In this document: piece after piece, positions 49,803-63,500 of the stretch
Position numbering within the stretch: position 1 is the first letter of the stretch
How the letters are laid out: each line of letters begins with the position of its first letter
DNA from: Botryotinia globosa
Lineage: Eukaryota > Ascomycota > Leotiomycetes > Helotiales > Sclerotiniaceae
Direction: 5' to 3'
DNA: 64,000 bases
NCBI GenBank assembly: GCA_014898425.1
Contig: RCSZ01000007.1
Span: forward strand, 558,001-622,000
The notes under the pieces: generated by a model
The model's input: the letters and a program-made list of their open reading frames with translations, nothing else
Told to the model about the DNA's origin: nothing
The model's database searches: none
Position numbers and translations under genes: made by a program

Positions 49803-51597
49803 TCAAAAGTCGTCATCACTATCCTCGTCATCCTTTGGTGGAAGCATCTTACTCATGTAAGGACCATCCAACCAATAGCCTAATCTTCGATAATAATCTC
49901 TTGTACCAACACCACTGATGACACTTATCTTTGTACTTCCATGCTCATTTCGGGCAATCCTTTCAGCTTCTTCCATGAGTAATGTCCCATAACCTTGATG
50001 TTGAAACTTTCTTGGATCACGAGCATGAACCGGAACAGCTGAGCCATAAACGTGAAGCTCACGAATTATACTCGTAGGCTGTCCAGTAAGCTCGGGTCTA
50101 AAGGTATGTGTTTTAGAACACTTTCTCAAACGAAGTAATCCGATAAGAATATCTTGCTTTGGATCTTCATATGCTAAGAATGTCTCCCATCCTTTATTTG
50201 CGGTATAATCTCTGCGAACAAGTTCAACCTGAGAAGGACGAATCTTATTCTTAACCTCATTGATACCAACTTCACGAGTTCGAACATCACGGCAAGTAGT
50301 ACCAAAATCCTTCATTCTACTCAACGCAAGCTCTCGAAGATTTCCATTCTCAACACCAGATGTGACCAAAGGCATTGGAATATCTCGTTGAACACGATAA
50401 ATACGAGTCCACGGTGGTACAAGAGCGAGGATGCGAGCAACTATATCAATAAGGGCATTTGGTGTGTAATTCTTGTACCGGCCAGTTCTCCAGAGTTCAT
50501 ATAAGCCAGTTCCACGAATGACCAATGTTGGGTAAATTTTGAGACCATCGGTTCTGAAGGCGGGGTTTTCGAAATATTCCCTAAATTGATCCAAATCTCT
50601 CTCCATTCCAACATTGGGTAAATCCGGCATCATATGGCTAACAACTTTAAAGCCAGCGTCCTTCGCCAAGCAAAATGTTTCTGCGACTGAAGCCACTGTG
50701 TGACCTCTGTTGGTATCTCGAGCAACGTCCTCGTACAGAGATTGTACACCAATCTCCAAACGGGTGCAACCATATCTTAGCATAGCAGATAAATGTGGCT
50801 GTAAACAATAATCCGGTCGAGTTTCAATTGTGATGCCAACACATTTGATGTTGCTCATCTCACCAGCTTGAACTGCTTCGTCTACATTATTTCCTTGATA
50901 TCCACTGAGCGCATTGTGCAACTGGGAGATAAACCCATCTCTGTAACTTTCAGATAATGACATGAAAGTACCACCCATAATAATATATTCAACCTTGTCG
51001 ACGCTGTGGCCGAGAGACTTAATTTGATCTACTCTTCCTCGGGCTTGTTCAAAAGGATCGTATCGTGCTCGAATAGCTCTCATTGATGTAGGTTCATAAC
51101 CAGTATATGATTGTGTAGAATATTCGAAATCGGAATCAGGTCCCCCAGGACAGTAGACACAAATGTTTCCTGTGTAGGCAATGTGAGGACATCTATGTGG
51201 TTTACACATGACTGCGACAACTGCAATACCAGAAGCACTTCCTGACGAACTGTTAGCCCCGCATATGTCTATGTAATAGGAAGTACATACTAATTGGTTT
51301 TGCGATTAACTTGGGAAGAATATATTTCTTATAATGTTCTGGAATGGCGGCAATAATAGCAGTCAATGGCGGAATATTACTGAGCCTGTGACGTTTTGAC
51401 ATTTTGGCTCTTAAACTATTCAAATTGATATCCTTCCTTGGCGCATTCGGATCCTGTTGAGATTCATGATCCTGCACTAATGCGCTAGCAATGTCTGAAC
51501 ATGCTCTCAAGTATCTTTCATTCTCTGGAGGTAGATTAGGATCCTTTGGTTTTCTTTGCCTATCCGACAATGTCATTGTATCGACGGTAGTGGCCAT
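49803..51597 (-). CDS. ELP3: Elongator complex protein 3 (tRNA uridine acetyltransferase)
   Basis: Catalytic subunit of Elongator, which places the carboxymethyl-type modification on wobble uridine 34 of tRNAs in the cytoplasm. Exons 51597-51291 and 51241-49803 (49-bp intron), 581 aa. The junction gives [20 protein letters not shown], matching the family; the acceptor GTTCGTCAG at 51242 is preferred over a nearer AACAG for that reason. Radical SAM cluster: [14 protein letters not shown] (C-x9-C-x2-C). Further core motifs: [43 protein letters not shown]. The C-terminal GNAT domain has the acetyl-CoA loop [16 protein letters not shown] and ends in an acidic tail. Intact and highly confident. 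Divergent from LSC1 with 389 bp between starts. Confidence 0.97.
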
Positions 51598-51986
51598 TTT
51601 GGATTGTGTGGAGATGCAGTTGGTTCAATACGATTGCACGTTGGGATAAGTTTTGATCGCCTTTCTTTTGAGGCTTTGCGCAACCTTTGGTATCTCAGAA
51701 TCAAAACTCTTCTCGTGGTAAATCGTGAAGTTATGAAGAGAGGGATGCAGTTGATGCTTTGATGAAATCGCGGGGTTACTAAAACTAATGTTCTCGTGTG
51801 AAATAAATTTCCATTCCAAGCCAAACTACCGGAATAACCAATTAATCCGGTAAAATCGGAGGCCTTGCAAGCGATTCCGTCCGTAACAGAAGAAGCTGGT
51901 AAGAAGAAAATAAGGAAATAATTCAAGATAAACTTCAAATCACTTTCCTGTCTTTCATATCTGACATCAATTGTCCCTCAGACAAT
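51598..51986. promoter_or_regulatory. Shared ELP3-LSC1 divergent promoter
   Basis: The 389 bp between the start codons of ELP3 (minus) and LSC1 (plus) must hold both promoters. No TATA box or known operator stands out. Co-regulation is possible but not shown. Confidence 0.6.
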
Positions 51987-53320
<1,334 letters not shown>

Positions 53321-53911
53321 GGATATTGTTTTGTGAATAGATAAAGGGGCGATGATGATGTGCATTTGGTTTTAATGGTTTTCTTCAATACCTCATTCCT
53401 GTACAGCTAGCAATTACCCCATGTGTGCCAGTATAGACTTTTATAGACTTGTGATGGAGAGATAATCTAGGCAAGCTTTTGAAGTGATGAATGGTGAATG
53501 ATGAATGATGAGTGATAACATATACTGTATGTAGATAGCGAAAGCTACCGGATACTGCCAACTCTATTCGTCCTCGTCAATAAGGCTACCTAAAATACAT
53601 GCTCTTTCCAATATTTTCATGAACCAGAGCTACCAGAATTCTAATTGAATTTTATACAGAAACATTTGAAGACTTTGGAGCTCATCATCTAATCTACGTG
53701 ACCATCTCATAATAATTCAATGACACACCTACATTGTTGAAAGATTTCATTTTAACCCCTGAACACCACTGAAAGGGATATTCGGTAAATATTATACTGC
53801 ATTGAGCTTGTACTCTAGATCTACTGCACCTCGTAGCTCTCGGCTCCCCACACCTTATCCTCCCTCGACATTTCAATAAACAAATCCCCCTTCAACCACA
53901 TATAAATCAAA
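53321..53911. other. Intergenic, no gene seen
   Basis: 3' flank of LSC1 and promoter of the AP-2 mu gene. A short repeat AATGATGAATGATGA occurs near 53490-53510. Confidence 0.6.
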
Positions 53912-55337
53912 ATGCTGTCTGGCATATTGATCTTCAATCAAAAGGGAGAGAATCTAATCTTTCGCGCATTTCGAAATGATTGTCGACCACGACTCGCAGA
54001 TGTCTTCCGAATTCAGGTCATCTCCAATGCACAAGTTCGTTCACCAATCCTTACTTTAGGAAGTACAACCTTCAGTCATGTCAAACACGAGAACATATAT
54101 TTGGTTGCAATTACCAAGAGCAATGCCAATGCTGCGCTGGTCTTCGAATTTCTCTATAGATTGATTGCGCTGGGGAAAGGCTACTTTGGAAAGTTTGACG
54201 AAGAAGCGGTTAAGAACAATTTCGTCCTGGTATACGAGCTTTTAGATGGTGAGTGCAATGCGCGATTCGCAGGTATCAATTGTGCTGGAAGCTGATGAAT
54301 TTGCGACATAGAAATCTTGGATTTTGGATACCCTCAAAATACAGAGACAGATACATTAAAGATGTACATCACGACGGAAGGTGTCAAATCAGAACGAACC
54401 ATGGAAGACTCAGCGAAGATTACAATGCAAGCAACCGGAGCTTTATCATGGAGGAAAGCCGATGTCAAATACAGAAAGAATGAAGCATTTGTAGATGTCA
54501 TTGAAGATGTTAATCTTTTGATGTCTGCTACAGGAACTGTTCTACGAGCTGATGTAAATGGCCAAATCGTCATGAGAGCATATCTTTCCGGAACACCAGA
54601 ATGCAAATTCGGACTCAATGATCGATTATTGTTAGATGGCGATAGTCTTTCATCTCTACCATCTGGAAATCGTATGGGTACCAAGGCCACCAAAGCTGCA
54701 GCTGGCAGTGTGACACTGGAGGATTGTCAATTTCACCAATGTGTCAAGCTAGGGAAATTCGATACCGACAGAATTATTTCATTCATACCTCCTGATGGAG
54801 AATTCGAACTTATGCGCTATCGTGCCACCGAAAATGTCAATCTGCCATTTAAGATTCATGCCATCGTGAATGAAGTTGGTAAAACAAAGGTTGAATACAG
54901 TATTGCAATTCGAGCAAATTATGGCAGCAAGCTATTCGCTACCAATGTCGTTGTTAAGATACCTACGCCTTTGAATACTGCTCGAATCACCGATCGATGT
55001 ACACAAGGAAAAGCAAAATATGTACCGGAAGAAAATGTTATTATATGGAAGATACCAAGATTTACTGGACAAAATGAATTTGTCTTGAGCGCGGAAGCTA
55101 CATTGACAAGCATGACAAACCAAAAGGCATGGTCAAGACCACCATTGAGTTTGAACTTTAGCTTGTTGATGTTTACAAGTTCGGGACTGTTGGTTAGATA
55201 TCTGAAGGTTTTTGAGAAGAATAACTACTCGAGTGTAAAATGGGTGAGATATATGACCAGAGCAGGGTCTTATGAGATACGGTAAGTTTGAAATTCAATG
55301 ATGTATAAAGGCTTCACTAATAACTTGCAGATTTTAA
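53912..55337 (+). CDS. APM4: AP-2 adaptor complex subunit mu
   Basis: Medium chain of the clathrin adaptor AP-2, which selects cargo at the plasma membrane for endocytosis. Exons 53912-54248, 54312-55281 and 55331-55337; 437 aa, normal for mu2. The N-terminal longin-type domain opens MLSGILIFNQKGENLIFRAF. The mu homology domain starts after the linker at about residue 170 with EAFVDVIEDVNLLMSATGTV and continues with GTPECKFGLNDRLLLD. The last exon is 7 nt and supplies only the final Phe and the stop: RAGSYEIR then F. Extending into the intron would add a foreign tail, so the small exon is preferred. Mu2 is favoured over mu1 from the N terminus and linker. Intact. Confidence 0.94.
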
Positions 55338-58300
55338 TCAGAGGTATCATTCGGGATGGAGTTCTGGGAAACAAAGCATTGCCAAGGCGTCGGAGTAGAA
55401 ATTGGGAATATAATACAATCTTCATGTCTTACTATGGTCATTTCTGAGGAGCTTTACTTTGATGTCCTCATCACCCAATTCTCTGATCAAATCTTGAACA
55501 CACATTCCAGTCGTTTTCCTCTTATACTTAATACCAAACCACACAAAAAAGCCATCTTTTAGTACTCCTCCCATCTTATCGGCTTCATCTTTGCATCCAC
55601 CCTAGGCTCACTATCTTTAATCTTTCTTCATGCCCCCCCCCCCCCGATGATCTAACCTAGCACTATTTCACCGCGATAGATCCCAGAGGCTACTGAAAGT
55701 TCATTTTCCTATATCTCTTTGGTCATATTAAAATCGGCTCTGAAGTGAATCTCTCTCTAATCTCATAAAAAAGAGTTCGCTGATATGCTCTCATTCATAC
55801 ATTCCACGCAGCTGATATCAGTTTCTCAAAGAGCGACGTCTTTTACATCTTCGTCCACCTTAATGTATCCCTTTTCTTTGGAACTTACTTTGATGAAGAT
55901 TGACCCTCGGCTTTCCACCCGGCGTTCTTTTCGAGACGGGGTGTCAATTAAAATGGTTGCATACGAGTAGTACTCATAGAGCGTTCCATGACCAAAGGGT
56001 AGAAGAGGGATCGCTGCTAACTATCTGCATGAGGTTCATTGAATCAGTCAATATCTGTGAATATATCTTATGGACGTTCAGAAGTGATAAATAAGATTCC
56101 TATGTTAGCCATTTGGAGATCCCCTTGATGATTGCATTTAGTCTGAGGCTGATGGCTCTTCCGCTCTTTCGATATCATCGTATAAGTGAAGTTCAAACTT
56201 GGGTTGAAATTTGAAAAGATCGCTGTCTCTGACCAATAACTATCGATACTCAAGTTCTGATCAATATCAATAGTTGAATATCCGAAAAAAAATTCATAGT
56301 CCACATTGTGATGATAAAGCTTGATCATACAATGAGAACACTCATGCACCGAATTTGAATACCCTCTATATGGTCATTGACGAATAGTCCGATATTCTCA
56401 AGGCCTTTTCTCTATCCTCGTTTGACTTTGTCTTCCAGAGAATCATTCCTAATTACTTTTCCTATCTTCGGATGCATAATCATTAGAGGACTTTTTGTTT
56501 TTTTAAACCCCATCTTGTCCATGATTTATCTTCCATCACACGCCTCACTGTAGCAGTCGTATCTCAGCTAATAAAAATCTGGAATATCGACACATTTTAG
56601 TAGATAGGAAGTTGACTCCTCTATGTTCTATTCAAGCTTATTCCTACTACTGGCAGTGTGATCATAGTTATAGCTCATAAGACCAGCTTTTGCCAAAAAT
56701 ACTCTGCTCTTCAGCAACATGCAAATACCTTCCTTGGAAAAGGTGAAGCCGAGAGTAAGGCACTGTTTAGGTGAATAGACGAGGCTTCTGGTCAGAGGAA
56801 AACCTCTAGGATAAAGTTACACACTGTCCGGAGTCGGTGGAAAGGAAATAGTGCGCACACGTGTAATGAACTGCTACCCATCCTATGCATTGCGAGTGCG
56901 GATGCATGGGATGTATTCACTAAACAATGGTATTGACGTGTTGTTCCTAATATACCATAAGAACACTTCCTAGCTTGATATGTGAGTATGGTGATCTTCG
57001 ACTCTGCCTTCTCACGAAAAGTTTCGCTGAATAGTGGCACTGAGATGGACGTCACAATAAACCAGAACTTAATTCGGATCTGGTAAACATACAATCACAG
57101 CCCCAAAATAATGTTGAGTCGTGTGTGGTTTGCTGGTTTGTTCCTTCCCTTACTTTTTCGAGATGATTTTGGATGTATGTTTTTCGTTCTTATTAATCTT
57201 GAAGGGTGATATCTGATGGATAGTGGCTGAGACTAATCATTGACAATGTATCACTTGTTAAAGGAAAGAGTGGTATATACATAAACCTATTCACGCTACA
57301 TAGGTCAGTATTAATTCCGCATTCTTCCCATCCCTTTTCCTTCAATCTGATCCCACGATCCGATAAAAGAATCTTCACAATCGCATCCGAAGTCTCATAT
57401 AATGCGGGATAACGATCAGTACTAAAGCGAGAAGTAGGTGAAGTCCCAGAAGATTCCGCTACTTATATAAGATGTTCAAGTCCTATACTTCCTGATATCA
57501 ATTCTATGTCTTCTTACTTCAACGCTGGGATCGAAATGGGATATGATAATTTTCGAGTTATTTCCCATCTGTCGGATTATCGAAGCGATGCGTTACTTCA
57601 GAAGTTATCGAGGTCATCGGCATACTTACCCCGCAACAATAATTTGTATTTGAAAAGGCATCATGAAGTGGTTGATTCTAGCTTGATTGCATGTATTTGT
57701 GATGGGATCGACTTCTCTTCTAGTAGTGGTACTTCTTAATTTCAAAAATAGGAAGTTTCGGGATTGAAGTGGAGTGGCTCGGAGGAATTGCATGGGTAGG
57801 GAGGTGTGGTGGGATCTGGATATTCTAGGAGATTTTGCCCGCTCGGAACTGGTAGTAGAATCCATGATGATAGTTGGTTGAGGGGGAGGCCTGTCTTCCG
57901 TTAGAGGTATTTATTACAGATATGGGGTTGGAAGACTTGGTTCTTGGGATACAGATGTTTCGAGAGGTGGGATCGAGGATGTTGTATGAACAAAACATTC
58001 GATGGGCAGATAGGACTTTCTGTTCCTTTTGTTCGTCATGGAGATGGATGCATTGTCCGTGGCTGGTCTTTATACATTTCTTCGTGAATAGATGGTTCCC
58101 TTTCATAACTGTTTGGAGCATTGCATCATCACCATAAATCACATGGACAATGAATAAACGGATGATTAAATAAATGAATGTCATTAAGAAGTTTATTACT
58201 CCAGCGATAGCTCGCCAGCATCTAGCCTTTCTGAGCTCATCACCACAATCCAAAATCATACTATCATACGGTATCATAAGAATCATCATCACACCCCCAA

Positions 58301-58365
58301 AACCCCAAAAAACCCCTAATACCCTTACTCCCCGATCCCCTTTAAAACTTTTCGATTATCATTCT
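55338..58365. other. Intergenic, no confirmed gene
   Basis: About 3 kb between AP-2 mu (+) and the 3' end of PTR2 (-). Contains a run of C at 55631-55645. Protein-like minus-strand frames occur at about 57193-57470 (includes DRYPALYETSDAIVKILLSD) and 57825-58292 (with a hydrophobic stretch NFLMTFIYLIIRLFIVHVIY); neither has a clear start and partner exons, so I leave them uncalled. Confidence 0.45.
57193..57470 (-). other. Orphan open frame, possible exon or relic
   Basis: About 91 codons open on minus from a TAA near 57470 to a stop at 57193. The sequence is varied and protein-like (SRFSTDRYPALYETSDAI, RGIRLKEKGWEECGINTDLC) and not biased by simple repeats. First internal ATG is at about 57378. 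No splice-linked exon found upstream, where frames carry several stops. Either the 3' piece of a decayed gene or chance. Confidence 0.3.
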
Positions 58366-60506
58366 CTAAAGCCCTCTCTCCTTATCCTTGAGTTCACCTT
58401 TCTCTCCCTCATATGAAGGAGGGCCAGCTTTCTCACTCGCGCTTTGTCCATCATGAATTACTTGATCTGCGACATGCATTTGTTCATCATTGACACTGAG
58501 TTTGTATTCTTCCTTATCGATATCTCTGTAGATCCAGTAGAAAGCACACATCATGATAAAACCAATGATAGTTGGCGCACCGAAATCCCAGGTGAGATAT
58601 GGATCCTTGATGACACCGGCACAGGCAAGACCAACGAGGTACGCAATAGCTTGGGTGAACAAGTTAAGAGCGGAAACGAGACCTCTCATGTTGGCTGGAG
58701 CACGGGAGTATGCAATACCGTAAGCGGGAACGTTGACGAAGAGTTCGGAAATACCACCGATGGCGTAGGGAACGGCCATCAACCAGACGGAGATGTTGGA
58801 TACGAGAGAAACACCATTGGCATCAACACAGGTTTCGGAGGAACCGTATTTTCCGCAAGGTCCGGTCTTGTAGGCGTAGTAGTTGAGGAGGGTGTAGGCG
58901 GCACCTCCGCAAGTAGAGAGGAAGAATCCGGTGGTCATTCTGGCGATTGGTCCGTAGTGGATGTTGCGCTTTCTCAACAATGGGTAGAGACCGTAGTTGA
59001 GAATTGGTGCGCCAATGATGATGGAGAGAGAGTTGAAGTTGTTCATGACATCGTTGGGGGCACCATCGGTAGCCAACATAGTTGAGAGAGCACTGGCGGA
59101 GCTACCAAGACCGTTATCGTTGATGTTTTGAATCGGAAAGAAACAGAAGATTCCAGCGGCTTCGAAAGTACGCTTGACATCCTCGATGAATGCATCGTTC
59201 CATGGTACATCGATAACGTTACCGGATTGGGCAATGACGGATGGCTTAGCGGCCTCAAAGAATCCTCCCTTGCGGGTGAAGATTTTTCTTAAGCCACCTC
59301 TCTTGAAACAGATACCAACAACACGGCAGACGTTGACTAGATCAGATCCTCCTGGTGGGTAAAGGATGAGACGTTTGCGCATGAACCAGAGGAGGAATGG
59401 GAGAGGGACATAGAGGAGAAGTGGGAGGAGGAAGGACAACCACCATCCGATGTATTTTTCGGTGTAGGCAGTTGGGACACCCATGAATCCACCGACGTTA
59501 ACGAGAAGGTAAAACCAAAGCATGACACGCTCAGTGGTAGATTCGGGGTCAACAATGACCACCTCACCAGATGGGAGAGTCTTCTTGACTGGAACTGCGT
59601 TTGGCATTTGATCAAGAAGGGTTGGTGCAATATTAGGTTTGAACATAGCTAGGAGAAGATTAGTGGATGATGGCTAATATTTAGAATGTGGAGAAAACTT
59701 ACCAGCACCAATAGATAAAGTGTAAACACTTAAAAAGAAGGGAGCTTTGGCACCTCCGCTGGCCAATAAACTGGGAGCACCACTTGCGCACATGAGAACG
59801 TGTGCAATACCACATACTGCTACACCCCAGCAAATAATATTGAATCTACCAGTTTTGGTATCGGCGAGCCAACCGAAGACCAATGGAAGTGCATATGCAA
59901 GAAGGGAGAATGATTGAGATGTGGCTGTTGCTTTGACGGTACCAAGACCTAAAGCTCCGGCAGTTTGTTGAGTTCCTCTTGGTGGTGCACCATAGCCATC
60001 ACCACCGACTGGAAGTGGTCTGTTGACGAAATTGTTGAATAAACCGTTGCAACCGCTGTTAGTGAATTACACGTTAGCGAGCTTATCCAATTTAAATTGC
60101 AAACGTCGTTCCGAAATGAGGGGAAACATACTAGTAAGAAGCTCGCTCAGCGAACTCGACAGCACAGATTAAGTAAGTGACACTGGGGAGTTTTCCGGCT
60201 ACTTTGCGGAGGGTTTTCTTCTCCTCTTCAGTAGGAATCAATTCTGGATCGATATGTTCGTGCCCTTGGCCATGTACATTGACTATTGCGGCCTCAGTTT
60301 CGAGGCCGGCTTTAGGGTGATGCTCTCTTGAAACTGTGTGAATCAACGATCCTTTTTGGTCGAGAGCTAGGACGGCATCATTGCCTAGCATCGAGCCTTG
60401 GATATCGGCTGTGATATTTTCTTGAGCAACTATTGTTGACTGTCAGTAACCTGTAAAAATAGCCACCAAGCAGGACATAATCGAGTAGAAAAAAGCACTT
60501 ACCCAT
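58366..60506 (-). CDS. PTR2: POT/PTR2 proton-coupled peptide transporter
   Basis: Imports di- and tripeptides across the plasma membrane with protons. Exons on minus: 60506-60503, 60429-60132, 60055-59703 and 59648-58366; 645 aa. Exon 1 is only 4 nt (ATGG) before GTAAGT; without it the frame begins at internal ATGs. POT family marks: VEFAERASYYGCNGLFNNFV (first helix with the E-R-A/F-S-Y-Y-G motif across the exon 2/3 junction), FGWLADTKTGRFNIICWGV, FYLLVNVGGFMG and PYLTWDFG near the end. The cytosolic N-terminal tail of about 80 residues and the acidic C-terminal tail are typical of fungal Ptr2. Frame intact. Its 5' side opens onto 3.5 kb without a gene. Confidence 0.94.
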
Positions 60507-63500
60507 CTTTGCGAAGTTGATTTATCACAACAGGTAAAGAGAGTGGTCGTAGAAGTGCGACTAAAGAACGAGTCCACGAGGAGGGGAAACACGAGAATAA
60601 ATATACCGCTGCCGTGCCCATCGAATCCCAAGCTACACCACCTTAATTCACCATGTTCCCCATTCACCACCCTAGCCCTCGACTAATTCGGAGAATCTCG
60701 CATGCTGCTCCCATGCACTCCTAGCTAACATGGGATCATATCCTCCACTCCCATACGGGGACGCCATACCAATCAGCACCGTTATCAGCTGGTACGAGCT
60801 CTGACGATTGTGCTTTGTGAACTCATTCCAATGCTGATCCATTACGGAGATCGCCTAAATAGGAAGGTGTATAAGTGATATTGAACGCACGGAACAAATC
60901 ATAGCAGGTGTCAAATCGTTCTAGAAGATATAAACTCAGACCCCAGGTTCTGAATTGACCAGGCTACCACCTTGTATGTGGCAAATATAGTCAGAGCAAG
61001 GTCAATTGGTAGCACACTTGTGTATTGTGTACGGATCGTTCTGTATTCACCCGATTATGGAAAGCTGTCGTGCATACAGTGTAGACCCTAGAGCATCCAA
61101 AGACCAGGGCGGTCACCAGTACCACCTCAATTGCAGCACCCACAAGAATGACAAGTACAATTGCGAGGCCTTTCCCCTCCACGATATCCACCTTACCAGC
61201 CTCATCACACAATCATCTCCCCAATCTCAAAGTCACCCCCAAAACCCACCTTGAACCGTGGTCCTTCATCTGTATCAAAATTCATTAAACCAAATCATTC
61301 TCATTTGTCAAGCGAATTCATCACCAACAAATAACCATCTCCTCTTTACTCCACAATAGGAAGGTAACGTTACGCCAAGGGGTTGAGAGTGTTGCCAAGC
61401 AGAAATCCGATAAGAAATTAGTCGCGCGAGCAGTAAACCAGACAGGAAGAGGGTCAGAGGCGAACAAAGCTTTTGGGAACTCGGGTATCAGCGAACGGTG
61501 AACTCGGCTCACAATTCCCTCTCTACCACTGGACTGGAACAGGAACAATTCCATCCTAGACACCCGGGATAGCCAGCTGGCAAAAGATGTTATGTCAAGA
61601 ACGCGAGACCGAGAAGACTGGGCATACGAAATTGGAATGATGGAACTGCCTACAGCTCTTTTCACCTGCCAGAAAAAGGTTTGATTTGTTTACCGAGTCG
61701 ACTTGGCAATACTAGGTCCTGGTAGACGCCTATGTACCTATTCAAACGAGCCGCCCGTCTTCTTGCACCTATCCAGTGTGCCAGTCTTTTCTTAATATTG
61801 CTGTTAGATCTAGCCAACAAGCATTTCCCTCCTCTTGGTATCAAGGTAGGGTGGTTTGATTTTGGTGGCGGGAAGCCATCCGGGGTCTGTCTTTTATCTT
61901 TCCCCTAAAATTATCGGGGATAGCTAGGGATTTGATAATAGGCAATTGAAGCACTAGATTCAAACATGAATGTCGTGATCGATGAGTGGATAAAATTATT
62001 TCATGGCGTTGGAGGCGTTTGAAATTGATACCCGATGGGGGGTTTTGAACCGAGATGGGAGTACCATCCTCGTCACCTCGGTCCTTTTTTGCAATTACGA
62101 TAAGCAAAAAAACGAGATATGGTGAAAGATTGGGAGATTGTGAGGATATTATCATTATTTATTGTGTTTTGATTATTGGTGAATGTTGTAATGCAACTAA
62201 TAATAGATACATAAGTACAAACAAGTCGCAAATTCCCAAGATACAATGCTACTCACGTGTCTCTATACTTTACAGAGTGTAAAATCGTCTCCTCGTCTGT
62301 TCTTTCCATGTTATGGATGTGAACTGATAACCTTATACTGTATGATGAATGATATACGAGACAGAGAGAGGCGTAGAATGTAAGCTATTGATACGTGATA
62401 AGAAATAGGTGGAGAACCCGAATCCCTCATCTCATCCGTGTCTGAATTCATCCAAACCATATCTCGATCTTTCGATTCTAAAGTCTCTCTCCCCTCTCTC
62501 CCCTCTCCTCCACATCACAATGATAATCATGATCACATCCCAAGATCCCAAGTAGGTACAATCTGCAGGCCCGAGGCGAAGCTTTCGAAGCTTCTTCCAA
62601 GAATTCTTGGAGACGAGCCACTTAGCAGTCAAATAAACCATAACGTTGCACTGATTTGCCAAGCGTCAAGATATGTGCGTAGTGACATACGATACGGGCC
62701 ACAAGGTCAGAATCATCAACTCAAATCAGCAACCCAGGTTGGCGAAGGCTGAAAGGCTTATGCTTATTTCCCAGATACCAAAAGCTGGGTAAGAGACATA
62801 TTGCTACCCGGCGCTTATTCCTGGAGCTGATAGTGAGTGACAAGCAACACAAGTTTGAAGATATGGCAAGACATCTCGCAACGAACAGAAACCAATCAAT
62901 CAAAAGACTTCTAGTGAAAAACACGAGTAATGTTATCAAGCGCTTCAATCAATCAAAATAATTCCATTCAAAAGCACCAGTAATCATCACATACTCGTGA
63001 TGTATCTTTTAGGTTCTGACCTGCCGATGAAGGAATATGCCTATGCAATGTGCATACTGTACGGAGTAGCTAGGTAGGTCAGCACGAGGATATCGGTTAG
63101 ATGAATGAGGAAACACCTCCGATGAGCGATACGAATTGAATTCCTTATCTCGACATCCATCTTCATTCAGACAGACCTCGGGAGTGTAAGCCAGCAAGCT
63201 GTTGGAATTTGGAATTTGGAACTTGGAACTTGGAACCATTGATCAGGATATTGAAAATCCCGGGTATCCTCGCTCAACATCGCTCTTCCACGGAATGAAT
63301 TGGCCGAAATGCTGAATGTATTCTCACTATCTTTGAATATTGAACCAACAAGAATCGATGAACTCGGAAAGTACTGATAAAGAGATGCAATACAATACGA
63401 CGGATAGATGGTCGTGATCATAATGATGTGCCTGCAGACTTGGCATTCAACTCATTATCTGGTAACTATTCCGAAATCCGAAGAGATGATATCAATTCAT

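Noticed and set aside
55631..55645. Poly-C run as a structural element
   Set aside because: A single homopolymer run with no other signal; more likely simple-sequence slippage or an assembly uncertainty.
58444..59085. 213-codon plus-strand ORF
   Set aside because: Entirely antisense to the conserved last exon of PTR2, Gly/Glu/Val-rich as expected from a shadow frame, no family resemblance.
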